Below, in pieces: positions 22,807 through 34,014 of a stretch of DNA of 64,000 nt. Below the pieces are notes generated by a model. It ran no database searches. It saw only the letters and a list, made by a program, of their open reading frames with translations, and was not told the origin of the DNA. A program made the position numbers and the translations under genes. Source of the DNA: Hepsetus odoe (Eukaryota; Chordata; Actinopteri; Characiformes; Hepsetidae); NCBI GenBank assembly GCA_017165825.1, contig CM029367.1, forward strand, positions 6,803,723 through 6,867,722. Direction: 5' to 3'. The stretch's first letter is position 1. Every line of letters starts with the position of its first letter.

Positions 22807-22990
22807 TATACATATCTACAAGAGTAATATACAGTAATAATTCAAAGTTTTGAATGAATTATGCATATAAATAACAAGTAGCAAAATATAAATATAGCAA
22901 AAATATGAATATGAATATAAATGTAATAATAAATAATAAGCTCCGTTATCAATTATCTCCAAGTTTGCACTGCTCATTTAGCTGAGTTCT
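22571..22990 (-). mobile_element. CR1-like LINE 3' UTR and tail, reverse
   Basis: Starts with the reversed tandem tail (tagagtagagtagagt), then tattatcccacgaatgggaa and ttgggcgttacagggctctt. An AT-microsatellite region follows (22740-22805). It matches the tail of the LINEs at 24380-26875 and 38316-41215, with the coding part absent. Confidence 0.88.
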
Positions 22991-23077
22991 GAAAGCAATA
23001 AGTATGTTGAATAATTACAAGACTCTGGCTGTGCACCTATGTCAAACAGCAACTATAAAGGGAAATAACAATTTGAA

Positions 23078-23222
23078 GGGGCAGCAGTGGCCTAGTGGTT
23101 AGGGAGTTGGCCCTGGATCGGAAGATTGTGGGTTCGATCCCCTCACCAGTAGGTTGCCCTGAGGTACCCTTGAGAAAGGTACTGTCTCATCACTGCTCCC
23201 TGGGTGCTTTCAATAGCTGCTC
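23078..23222 (+). mobile_element. SINE family A, 5' two thirds
   Basis: ggggcagcagtggcctagtg head, tgtgggttcgatcccc B-box region and ccctgaggtacccttgag body. The 3' tail is missing. Confidence 0.88.
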
Positions 23223-23309
23223 CGTTATCCGTTATCTCCGAAGATTGTGGTGGGAGTGGTGTAGGTTGAGACCAGCTGAGTGGAGTTGCCTAGGTACCCA
23301 TGAGCAGAG

Positions 23310-23462
23310 TGCTGTCCGATCCTGCTCCTCCTGTGATGGGCTGGCGACCTGTCAGGGTGCGTCCCCGTCCTTGCCCTGTGTCTGCGCTGGTTACTGCTTT
23401 CCCAGCGACCCCACGTTTGGGACAAGCGGCGGATGTGAGATGGATGGATGGATGGATGGATC
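23310..23462 (+). mobile_element. 3' half of a tRNA-like interspersed repeat ending in (TGGA)n
   Basis: Reads tgatgggctggcgacctgtc, then a gggacaagcggcggatg block and several GATG units. The same family appears reversed at 60670-61100. Confidence 0.7.
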
Positions 23463-24055
23463 AGCAGTTCAGAGTAATGGAGAGTGTAGGTAGGTGAATG
23501 AAATTACCAAGCAGTTTGGAATGGGTGGCAGAAGAATGGCTGAAATTGATTTGTGACAGATGGGTACCGGCGAGAGTAAAAGGGAAGGTTTACAGGACAA
23601 TAGTGTGACCAGCTATGTTTTACAGGTTGGAGATAGTGGCACTACAGGAAAAAGACAGGAGACAGGCTGGGGAATTGTCCAGGTTTAAGGATGCTGAGAG
23701 TTCGTAGTGTGTGACGAGGATGGACAGGATTAGAACTAAGTATATATGGGGACGGCTCTGGTTTCACGTTTTTGGAGACATAGTTGAGAAGCAGGTTGCA
23801 TTGGTTTTGTACATGCACCCAGAGGTGGGAGAAAGCCAGGTATATTAGGAAAAAGGATGTTAAAGATGGAACTGCCAGGAAGAGAAAAAAGAGAGAAAAA
23901 GAGGAAAAGAAGGATGATAGGAGGTTTATGGGATGTTGTGAGAGAGGATATGCAGGTGGGCAATTTGAAGAAGAAAGATGCAGGGGACAGGTAAAAATGG
24001 AAAAGGATGATCCCACAGTGGCGACCCTAAATGGGAGCAGTCGAAAGAAGAAGTA

Positions 24056-24379
24056 TGATTACTTTATTTGTCTCATTACATCTAAATTTTATTCACAGAG
24101 TAAGAAGAGGAAGAGTAGAGGCAATGTTGGGCATGTTTTGGTTCAAAAAAAGATTATATTGTAGTTTGTAAGAATTTGAGCACAGGATTTGAGCACAGGA
24201 TTTGAGCACAGCCATTAATGCTGGCCTACTTGCACGAATTATGGAAGAGTTGGCACCATTAGCTCATCTGCCGGAGGAAAAATGGGACTTGCTCCTAACC
24301 ACAATTTCAGGCAAGTCCCAACTGGTCTTACAGACAGTTCACACATAGCAAACACGGACATTTGGCAACCTGGGTGAAC
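24056..24379. other. Unassigned stretch between two LINEs
   Basis: No gene seen. Contains three tandem copies of an 18-bp unit (ggatttgagcacaggatt phase) at about 24177-24215. Confidence 0.5.
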
Positions 24380-26875
24380 TGGCACTCCAGGGACACACAG
24401 AGAACCACAGACTGGGAGCTGTGCAGTCCACATGGGGGAGGACATCGACAGCTTAACAGTCTGCATAACGGCTACATACCTTGCTGTGTGGAGGAGAACA
24501 CTGTACCGACCAGGAAGTGCAGTGTTACTCCAATAATAAACCATGGCTGACCCTGATCTGAGGCTCTGCTGAAGGCAGAGTCAGAGCCTTCAGATCAGGA
24601 GATAAGAAGGCAATGAGAACAGCTCAGAAGGAGCTGAAAAGAAGAGAGAATAAGGAAGGGGGAGAATACGAGATACAGAAGGGGCTGGAGGAGGCAGCTC
24701 AAGCTAAGCAGCATCAGAGGTGTGTGGAGAGGACTGAACACCATTACTGGTAGGAGCACAGTGAGTAGGGGCCCAGAGTCTGGAGATAAGTTGGGCTAAT
24801 AGTCTAAGTGTTCTTCAACAGGTTTGACTCAAGGAATCTGCCCCTCACCCAACCATCAAAGCTCAACACATGCCAGTGCCCCCTTCACCTCCCTGCAAGC
24901 TCAGTAGTGCCTCCCCCCTTCACCTCTCTGCAGCACAGGGATATCAGCTGCGTATCCCTTTATCTTTATCTTCTCCTTCTCTACCCCCTTTCCCTGAGGA
25001 CTCACCTGCTCCTCCTGCTATCCCACTCATCAGGGCTCCCACTCCTCTCACCACGTCAGCCTCTCCCTGCAGCTGACCAGGTGCGGTGTCAGTGGAGTGA
25101 CACAGAAGCCACAGGTCAGACCGGCATCGCTCCAGCCTGTTGAGGACTGTGCAGATCAACTCTGTGAGGTGTACCTACATCTTTAACCTCAGCCTCCCAG
25201 CCTGGAGGCGTGTCCCCATTCTGTGGAAGACTTCGCTGCCTCGTTCCAGTCCCCAGGCGTCGCACCCCAAAGGCCAAACCATTCAGACCTGTTGCCCTCA
25301 CTTCCTAACCTGATGAAGGCTATGGAAGGATCGTATCCATAACAAGTCCACTGGTCAGGAGGGACCTGGACGCTGCAGTTGCATACCAGCCGCACATTGG
25401 GGTGGATGGCGCTGTCATCCTACCTGCTGTCCAGGCCCTTACTCACCTGGAGAGTGCCAAGAGCACTGTAGGTCATGTTCTTTGACTTTTCCAGTGCTTT
25501 CAGCACGATCCGGCCTTCAGTTCTGAGGGAGGCCAGAGGGAGTAGGTGTGGACCATCTGTGTCTGAGTGGATTATTGACTACCTCACCCAATAGACCCCA
25601 GTATGTGAGACTCAGGGACTGTGTGTCTGAGGTGGTGGTCACCTGCAGCACTGGAGCCACAAGGGAACAGTTCTCACCCTTCCTCTTCACCTATGCCACG
25701 GCAGACTTCAAACTGCCTGAACCACTTGTCACCTGCAGAAGTTCTCAGGCGACACACTGCTATTGAGTGGAGTGGCAGCCGAAGGAGGGGAATGAGCAGG
25801 GAATACAGGGTCATCGGTGACCGTCAGATGGTGCGATCAAAACCATCTAGCATCAATACTTCAACAAGAGCCCGAAGGGCTGGTGATTGACTTTTACGCA
25901 AGGAAGTCACCCCCATCACGGTGGACATCCAGGGTTTGTGCATTGAAGCGATTGAAGGAGAATTGCAAATACCTGGGTGTCCACATCAACAATAAACTGG
26001 ACTGGTCCACCAACTTTGATGCTCTGTACAAAGGGCCTCAGTAAATCTACACCTGCTAAAGTGGCTGAGAGTCCTTTGGGTAAACAAAAATCATGAGGAC
26101 ATTCTAACAGCACTATGAAGTAGCGTCGGCTGTTTTGTGTGGTCTGCTGGTGTGGAAGGTGCCAGTGAGGGACAGAGGGAAACTAAATAAACTGCCTAAA
26201 TGGACTAAATGGACTGCCCGCTCAAGTCCATAGAGCAGTTAGGGGAGGAGAGGATGTTGTTCAAACTACGCATCCGCATCATGGACAACACCTGCCACCC
26301 CTACACGAGACTGTACGAGCGCGGGCAGCTTCGTTCAGCAGCAGACTTTTACACCGGCAGTGCTGAAAAACCTTCTATGAGTCATTTCCTACCTGCTGCA
26401 ATAAGATTACATTGCTCATGTATTGTTATTTGCTTGTTTATTATTATTATTATATATTATATATATTATTATTATTGTTGTATATTATTATTATTATTGT
26501 ATTACTGTATTGTATATTATATTATCATTATTATTACTTATTATTTATTATTACATTTATATTCATATTTTTGCTATATTTATATTTTGCTACTTGTTAT
26601 TTATATGTATAATTCATTCAAAACTTATTACCGTGTATATTACTCTTGTAGATATGTATATGTATATATATATATAGATATATATAGATAGATAATTTAT
26701 TATTTATTTATAACTCCTCTACTTTTCTCCTGTACTTGTTCCTGTTCCTCTTTCTCTATATCTTTATATATTTTTTCTTTTCTTTCTGTACACCTGTCTT
26801 TTTTTTATAAGAGCCCTGTAACGCCCAAATTTCCCATTCGTGGGATAATAAAAGATCACTCTACTCTACTCTACT
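24380..26875 (+). mobile_element. CR1/Rex1-like LINE, decayed, with 3' tail
   Basis: The forward copy is homologous along its length to the better preserved element at 38316-41215. It has ETTDWE-like text (TTDWELCSPHG at about 24390), ENTVPTR, LGVHINNKLDWSTN at about 25975, CPLKSIEQLGEERM at about 26210 and FLPAAIRLHCS at about 26385. The 3' UTR has a long ATT/AT microsatellite and ends ttcccattcgtgggataata followed by tactctactctac. Numerous frameshifts and stops. The clade assignment is by gross motif pattern only. Confidence 0.88.
26432..26700. repeat. ATT/AT-rich microsatellite inside a LINE 3' UTR
   Basis: Irregular TTA/ATT and TA arrays. Comparable arrays occupy the same position in the related LINE copies at 22740-22990 and 38500-38745. 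Confidence 0.85.
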
Positions 26876-26964
26876 TATTTGCATCTGATCTTGAATTTTA
26901 TTCAGGTGGCAAATCAGGATCTACATATCTATGTACAGTTTGTACTGAAATTATTGTTTGGCTA

Positions 26965-27228
26965 CACTGCCTGTCCAAAAAAAATCACTACATGGATTTA
27001 ACAAAGAAAATAGGTTAGAGCCTCCCATTGGATGATGGATGATTATGTTTCAGCTGCCAACAAGTTATATTACCCTAATTGATGCAGTGAGTAGCTTCTC
27101 ATTACTTATACTTATCTCATTACATTAACAGCCATGTCGGATGACATCTTGTGGTCGTGTAAAAGATGTTAATCTGTTTCAGAAGTCCAACGAAATATGA
27201 GTGTGTGACTTTTTTTGGACGGGCAGTG
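26965..27228. mobile_element. 264-bp Tc1/mariner MITE with TA duplication
   Basis: The left end cactgcctgtccaaaaaaaa and right end ttttttggacgggcagtg are inverted repeats flanked on both sides by TA. The interior keeps a piece resembling the start of a Tc1 transposase gene. The same terminal sequence borders the degenerate Tc1 at 19068. Confidence 0.88.
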
Positions 27229-27829
27229 TATTTACTTTCATTTATTGATCACAGCAGTCTGGCGCCTTCTAGCGTTTCATGTTTTTTTTTGCTGTAAGGG
27301 AAGGCTCCTGTCATGCTTGCTTTGGATCAGACTGCATTATTTTTAAAAGTCAATTTATTTTAAACATGACGTATATGACTAATATATATCTCACACGCTA
27401 GAGGAGTAAAACAAATTTTAAAATAAATAAATGTAATAATAATGATCATAATAAAGATAAAGAAGTGTCATGATATAAAAAAGATAATTAAAACACATCA
27501 AACGGAATAATTGAATTAATAAATCTAAAGATACGATTTTCTAGTGATTACAAACTAAAATGGTTTTGGATAAAAACAGTGTCTACATTGTTTTTTTTTT
27601 TTAAACCATAAAAATGCCATTTGGACTTCACACTTGTATATATTGTAAATATTAAATTTAGGCTGCATAGGAAACACACATTTTTTTAAAACATTTTTGT
27701 CAGAAATGTGGGAACCAAACAGAACATATTTGCAACACAAGGAAAAAAATAAGGAGTACAGTCACAGACGCCTTTAAAGGGTGAGCCGATAAATTCACGA
27801 AATTTCGAGGCAAAGTACAGATATTTTCA
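27229..27829. other. AT-rich upstream flank of herc4
   Basis: No coding signal or recognised repeat. Sequence becomes CpG-richer after about 27770. Confidence 0.5.
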
Positions 27830-28105
27830 TTTGCCTCTCCAAACACCCGACGTCACGTCCGGGATATGAAGCGTCTAGAACGTTAGAGCACACCGTGGTG
27901 TGTTCGCGAGCTGTCTGTGCTCGAAAAGGGTGGTGCGTCTCCGCTGCTAGCTCGCGCTCTCAACGCAACGTGTGTTGACAGAGAAGAACCTCACCTGCGT
28001 TATGAGCTCCAGTCGGGCTGGAGTGCGTTTTAAATTCTGTTTTAGAAATTCTAACACGAACGCGGGTGGACACGCATATCTAGACTACCATTGATTTATC
28101 AACAG
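27830..28105 (+). promoter_or_regulatory. herc4: herc4 promoter region and non-coding exon 1
   Basis: A CpG-richer patch begins near 27830 after AT-rich flank. A near-perfect cAMP-response-like site (cgacgtcacg) lies at about 27848-27857, with no clear TATA box, as expected for a housekeeping ubiquitin-ligase gene. The exon 1 donor is aacag|gtaagt at 28105/28106. The transcription start is inferred to lie about 27880-27960 and cannot be fixed from sequence. Exon 1 contains no ATG that opens the HERC4 frame; translation starts in exon 2. Confidence 0.65.
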
Positions 28106-29349
28106 GTAAGTTAACACCGTTAGCCGGTTGCATTTAATCAATTCATACATTAATGGTGAGGTTTTTTTTTGTTGTTAAATACGTCCCCGGTACCTCAGTC
28201 CATCAGGGCTAACTTTTGGATATTACTGTCTGAATGATTGTCATTCCAATCAGTTAACGGTAACTGGCGTGTTTAGCTAGTCTGACTCATTTTATTGTGT
28301 TTCTACTATGCTAGCAGTATTACTTGTTATTTTGAAAATGTGGTGTTTCTGTGGTGCATAGCACGTTTAGCAGTTGCTAGGCTGTTAACTCCAATGTATT
28401 AAGCGACTGAGCATGCTCAGTGCTACTTTCCAGGCAACACGCTAAACACTTCATGCCTTTTGTGAACAGTGTTTGTGTCCTTTCTGGAGAGAGTTCTAGA
28501 ACGGTCTTCTACTTGGTATTTTTGTTATGTAGGCAAATGGGTGGAGCACAAGTCAGTTGGCATCAAATGTTCAGGCTACAAAGAACAAAATTAACAGTGC
28601 CGTTCAGTGAGCGATGAGCACCTCTGTTCAGCATGTTTATTGCTCGAATTTCACTCCTAGTTGACATGAGTACAACATAGACGACCGCTTGTGATTCAGT
28701 CTTTGATTTTCTTAATTTCCACAAAACGAAACGGCTATGGTGATCAAGCTAGCTAACAGAAAACTACTACACAAAATTATTACCAATATATAGCCTTATT
28801 TTTGAAGCCATTTACAAAGGTTTTTGGCTATAACATACATTTTAAATTGCATGCGATGGGAGGGATACATACAAAGGCAAAGTAGGACCTAAAGAAAATG
28901 TTTTTCTTTCATTTATATGTGAAAATAATGTATACAACTCAAAAGACATGAGTCGGTATTTGTATTGAAAATAAAGCAACATTTTTTTTGCAACACCACC
29001 ACTGTTGGTAATATTTGTCTACAGCACACCATGCCCTTCCACCAAATGAAATCCAATTAAAACTTTTTATTTAGCACTCACCTCGAGCTTTGTGGTCTCA
29101 TTGGTCAAGAAGGTTACAGCACACATTTGTTCCAAATACACTATTTTGTGGAGCTTTTGCTATAGTCATAGAGTCCTATTTATGTGTTACTCCTTAGGTG
29201 GTTTGTAAATACAGGCCTGGGTCGTATTAGGTCGGTACGTTTACTTTGAGACACTTGATAAATGTGGAATTAAGTTGAATAAAGAAGCAATGGGTTTAGT
29301 GTCAAGAGTCACTGTGCTAAGCAAAATGTCCCTTAATATGATGTTAGAA

Positions 29350-29552
29350 ATGTATTGTGAAACACAGCACAAATTGAAAAACAACAAAATGCAACCTCTG
29401 CATATACATGCAGCAGTAGGCAGCCTTATCCAGCACCCTGGGAGCAGTGATTGCTGAAGTGTCTCTCAAGGTAACCTATTGATCTGAGAATTGAAACCAT
29501 GACCTTCCGATCCTGGGGCCTGGTCCCTAACCATTAGGCCACTTCTCCCCTT
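29350..29552 (-). mobile_element. SINE family A, reverse, diverged
   Basis: Reversed tail (gtgaaacacagcacaaattg) to head (ccattaggccacttctcccc). The B-box region is altered (gagaattgaaaccatgac). Confidence 0.8.
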
Positions 29553-30848
29553 AATGGAACTAAGAAACAAAAGAATGAACATACAGTGGAATGTGAGATT
29601 AAAAGAAGTTCTTAGACCAGTCGGATTTGTGAAAAGCCATGAACTAATGAGAAGTGTATCAGAGCGCTTAGAATAGATTTCTGTATTGCCAGTATTTGAA
29701 GAGCAGCATATCCTTGCTTTTAGAATGAATCTCTGTTGGCTTTGTACAATTAACATTTTAGAATGATAGGATCAGAATGAATAGTCTTTTCAAACATTAG
29801 AAACATAACATTAAAAATTAATTAAAACATTATATTCGTATATACCTGCAAACTCCACACAGCCCCTTAGCTGGGAAATGTCAGCACTAACCACTTTCCT
29901 ACTGTGCCAACTTAAAGATGCATAGGCAGACACATGACTATTTTTTGATTAGCTGCTTTGTGGATTTTTTTCTTTTTTAAGTTAGTGAAGCAATAAAATG
30001 ACAAGCATGAGGATCTAGGTGACTTTGACAAGAGTTAGAATGAGATGGCTAGGTGAAACTGGTTCATTGCATCTCTCATACACCAGTTCTTGTGGAATAA
30101 TTCTGGTATGCAGTGTTAGTACAGTTTACCAAAGCAATAAAGACAACTGAAAAATGGTGAAAATTACCATTGATGCTCAAGCTTAGTATAGGCTAGAGCT
30201 TCTGGTCTAATCTAACAGAAGAGCATAGCACAAATTGCGGTCAGTGGCGTGCAGTGCAGTTTGTTGCATATATGGTTACATAGCTGCAGGCTGGTTAAGG
30301 TGCCAATGCTGCTAACTGATTAGCTGCCAAATATATCCTGTTCCTTGAGACTTGCCGTTGTAATGAGGTAATTACTGTTATTCACTTCTCTTGTTGGTAC
30401 TTCTAATTTTGTGGCGGGTGGTCATTTTATCTCAATTTATTTGCTTACTTTTATTTTATGAATTTAAATGATACATTTTCAAGATTTTGTCTTGTCATTT
30501 AAGAATTTAAAGTGGGTAAAAGAAAAGAAAATTAAGTGGGTAAATTCAGGCCCAGAATTAAAGGTTAATTCAAAGAAATTAAAGGTTAATTCAAAGAAAA
30601 TGATCACTTTTATTTCAAATTAAATCTAGAATTGCAAGTACTGTTAAACAGGTTGGGCATTCAGTGGGTGTCACATGCATCCTGTTTAAAAGACCATTGC
30701 CATTATTGCGGGTTTATTCCATTCCTGTCTATTGACCTGGATCCTGGCTAGAGTGAAAATCAGATGTGTGATGCACACATGATTGATTGGACACTGGAAA
30801 AATGTTTACCCAATTAAATTAACATTTAGGATTATGATATCCTAAATG

Positions 30849-31050
30849 GTGGTCTTTTTCTAGTGGTAGGATACTTTCCTATGGACCTATGACTTGAGGT
30901 CCCAGGTTCGAATCCCACCTCTGGCACTACCACCACTGGGTCCCTGAGCAAGACCCTTAACCCTGAATTGCTCCAGGGGGACTGTCACTGTAATTAGGAC
31001 ATGGAAGTCGCCCTGGATAAGAGTGTCTGCTAAATACCGTAATTGTAATA
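30849..31050 (+). mobile_element. SINE family B, full length
   Basis: Head tttctagtggtaggatactt, intact B-box caggttcgaatcccacc, body ccctgagcaagacccttaac and tail gataagagtgtctgctaaat. Confidence 0.9.
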
Positions 31051-31660
31051 TTAAACAACTTCTGAACTCTAGGGCAATTCTTTTATTCACTTTTAAGTGA
31101 CTTTTATAAATACTTGACAGCAGTGAGGGTGAATTGCCAATGAACGCCATAGCTTATTAGCCAATATGTTGCAATACTACTGGCGCCCTACTACCATAAC
31201 CTGTATAATGTAGTTAAACGGAAATGTTTTTAAAAAGCTCCCAAAGCATCTGCTCAGGCTATGCTAGACAATGTAATTGGGGTTCTGATTGATTGTGTGA
31301 CCAACCTAACACACCATGTTGTTTCAGGCATGCTTAAATAAGTAATTTCATTAACTCTAATGTGCTACCTCGCTTTATATTTATTTCATTAAATTGTGCC
31401 CTGCTCATTTTATTGAATCCTGTATCCAGTGTTATGTACCAAAACATGCTGCTGATGTGTTCCATAAATGCTATTATTGTGACTAGCCTCTACTTTTTAA
31501 ATACATTTTAAACACAGTTCTAGAATTACTTCAGTACATTTGCTGTACTGTTTATATTTGCTGTTTATTGTAATGTTTTATTTATTTTTACTTTTACATT
31601 CTTGATTATTAAAATAAAAGTACTGAATACATTTCAAGATTTCTTTATTTTATACTCATT

Positions 31661-31812
31661 GCTGGTGGTCTAGTGGTAGGATTAGCACTACCATCATTGG
31701 GTTCCTGAGCAAGACCCTTAACCCTGAATTGCTCCAGGGTGACTGTCCCTGTAATTAGGTAATGGAAGTCATTCTGGATAAGAGCGTCTGCTAAATGCCA
31801 CAAATGTAAATG
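31661..31812 (+). mobile_element. SINE family B with internal deletion
   Basis: The head gtggtctagtggtaggatta joins directly to the tagcactaccatcattgg body. About 50 bp with the B-box are deleted. The tail gagcgtctgctaaatgccac is intact. Confidence 0.85.
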
Positions 31813-32028
31813 TTATCTTTTTATATACCAATCCAGTGAGTTTAGCTTGAAAGTTACTTTTGTTTCTTTTGTCAGTTGCAACATGCAGATTTAAAATTTT
31901 GTTGGAAAACTGTTTGTGCTTTCTTTTTTTTGTTGTTCCAACATGTTTGCATTGTTTACAGAGCGTTTTGAACCTGTTAACGGCAAAGACATTTGCAAGT
32001 GGAGGAGAGGCCCTAGGAGGCAGAAGCC

Positions 32029-33975
32029 ATGCTGTGTTGGGGAAATGCCTCCTACGGCCAGCTTGGATTGGGTGGAATTGATGAAGAGATTGTAGTGGAA
32101 CCAAGAAAATGTGAATTTTTTAATGGAAAGGAAGTGCATGATGTAGGCTGTGGAAGGAGATACACTGTCTTTTTGCTTGGAGATGGAACTGTGTATACAT
32201 GTGGCTGCAATGACCTAGGACAGCTGGGACATGAGAAGGCACGCAAGAAACCAGGTAAGGAGAGCAGTGCTATATGTGCTATAAATACCTGTAATCTTGA
32301 ATTACAAAGAACAAATTGTGCTATGCTGCATCATGTGGTGTTCTTTATTTGGGGACATGTCTGACATCAATCTGTGGTATTGTATGAATACCATAACGGT
32401 GCCAAAAATCAGAGGAATGCAAAGTATCAAAAAAGGTGGTAAGAAGTATGGTAATGGAAATAAAATGCATTCTCAAATATAGATAAGAAGTGCATGAATA
32501 CTAGTTTGTTGAATATACCTGAACATGGTGTAATTAAAAATATACTATGTAACATGAGTTTAATGTTTAAAAAATTCCACACAACAAACCACTGACTACA
32601 GTTGCTATTAGTGTGAATTTACCATATTGCACAAATGTGATAGCTGTACAGCCTTGGCCAATAGGTTTGAGAATGACGTTGGTTTTCACAAAGTTTGCTG
32701 CTTTAGTGTTTCTAGATCTTTTTGTCAGATGTTTCTATGGTATGTTGAAGTATAATTACAAGAATTTCATAATTTTCAAAGTCTTTTGGAGTTGGAGTAT
32801 GGATGTTTGAGGATTTGTTTTTGAGGACTGACTTCAAGTTCTCAATGGGATAAAGGGCCAGGAAACTCCGCAGACATGTACTCATACTTTGCAGCCACTT
32901 AGTTATCACTTTTGCCTTATGGCACAGGGCTCCATCATGCCAAAAAATAATTGTTCTTCACCAAACTGTTCTTGGATGGTTAGGAGAAGTTGCTCTTGGA
33001 GAATGTTTGTTTTGTTACCATCTTTTATTAATCTCTTGGCAAAATTGTGAGTGAACCCCCTCACTTGACTGAGATGAAACACCATAAATGAATGATTTTA
33101 GGATACTTTTATGTTGGCATGACATAGGAGTGATGGAAGCACTCACCTTTTTTTCCAGATGCCCCAAACAATTAGAAAGGGGATTCATCACAGAAAATGA
33201 CTTTACCCCACTCCTCAGCAGTCCAATCCTTGTACCTTTTGGAAATATCATGTTTCCATGATGTTTTTCTTGGAGAGAAGTGGCTCTTTTCTTGACACCA
33301 GGCCATCCTCTGAAAGTCTTCACTTCATGGTGCGTGCAGATGCACTCACACCTGCCTGCTGCCATTCCTATGGAAGCTCTGCACTGGTGGTGCCCCGATC
33401 CCGCAGCTGAATCAACTTTAGGAGATGGTCCTGGCACTTGCTGGACTCACTTTGTGAAAATAAATATTTGCATCCTTCTCAAAACTTTTGGCCACCGCTA
33501 GAGTTGGATAGAGTAATGGAAGAAATAGAGACGGATGATCCGCTGTGGAGACACTTTGTATACACGGTCCCCCTCATTTTATGTGCCATCATGTTTGGAG
33601 CAGAGTAATTGTAGGTAAAATAAATCAATCGTGTCTAGCACTTCCCTTAGCTTATTCCTTGCATTAAATGACTACTTGGAGTCTGTGATTCATAGAAATC
33701 ACCAGGTGCTGAGTATCCTCTCTTGTGATGTTCTGCCATGTCTTTACTGCAACAACCTTCAACTCCTGCTTGTTCCAGGGGTTTGTCCCTTTAAGTTTCT
33801 TCTTCAGCATAAGGAAGGCATGCTCGATTGGATTTAAATCAGGTGACACAGGTTCGAATCCCACCACTGGGTCCCTGAGCAAGACCCTTAACCCCGAGTT
33901 GCTCCAAGGGACTGTCCCTGTAATTAGGACATGTAAGTCGCTCAATGCCGTAAATGTAAATGTGACTGGCTAGGT

Positions 33976-34014
<39 letters not shown>

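Larger units (their letters stand above)
21108..24055 (+). mobile_element. RTE-type LINE, spread over 2.9 kb by later insertions
   Basis: The 5' end (21108-21550) has the RTE leader with gggagggttatgtcaggaaa, then ggcatccggtgtaaaacttt. The endonuclease remnant is at 21660-22150. The pre-palm block MKNGRAVGPDDIPVEAG is at about 22320-22370. The C-terminal block is at 23560-24050 (protein text KGKVYRTIV, VTRMDRI and DVVREDMQVG), ending with cctaaatgggagcagtcgaa. Younger repeats interrupt it at 21758-21902 (SINE B), 22571-22990 (CR1-like LINE tail), 23078-23222 (SINE A) and 23310-23462 (tRNA-like repeat). It has many stops and is a dead copy. Confidence 0.85.
28106..31961 (+). other. herc4: herc4 intron 1 (3.9 kb)
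   Basis: Largely single-copy-looking DNA containing the SINE copies listed separately at 29350, 30849 and 31661, and a short tRNA-like repeat remnant at about 29845-29915. It ends with the acceptor attgtttacag at 31961. No other coding signal is visible. Confidence 0.7.

Noticed and set aside
26398..26691. Tyr/Leu-rich open frames in the ATT repeat
   Set aside because: Pure products of a microsatellite in a LINE 3' UTR; not coding.
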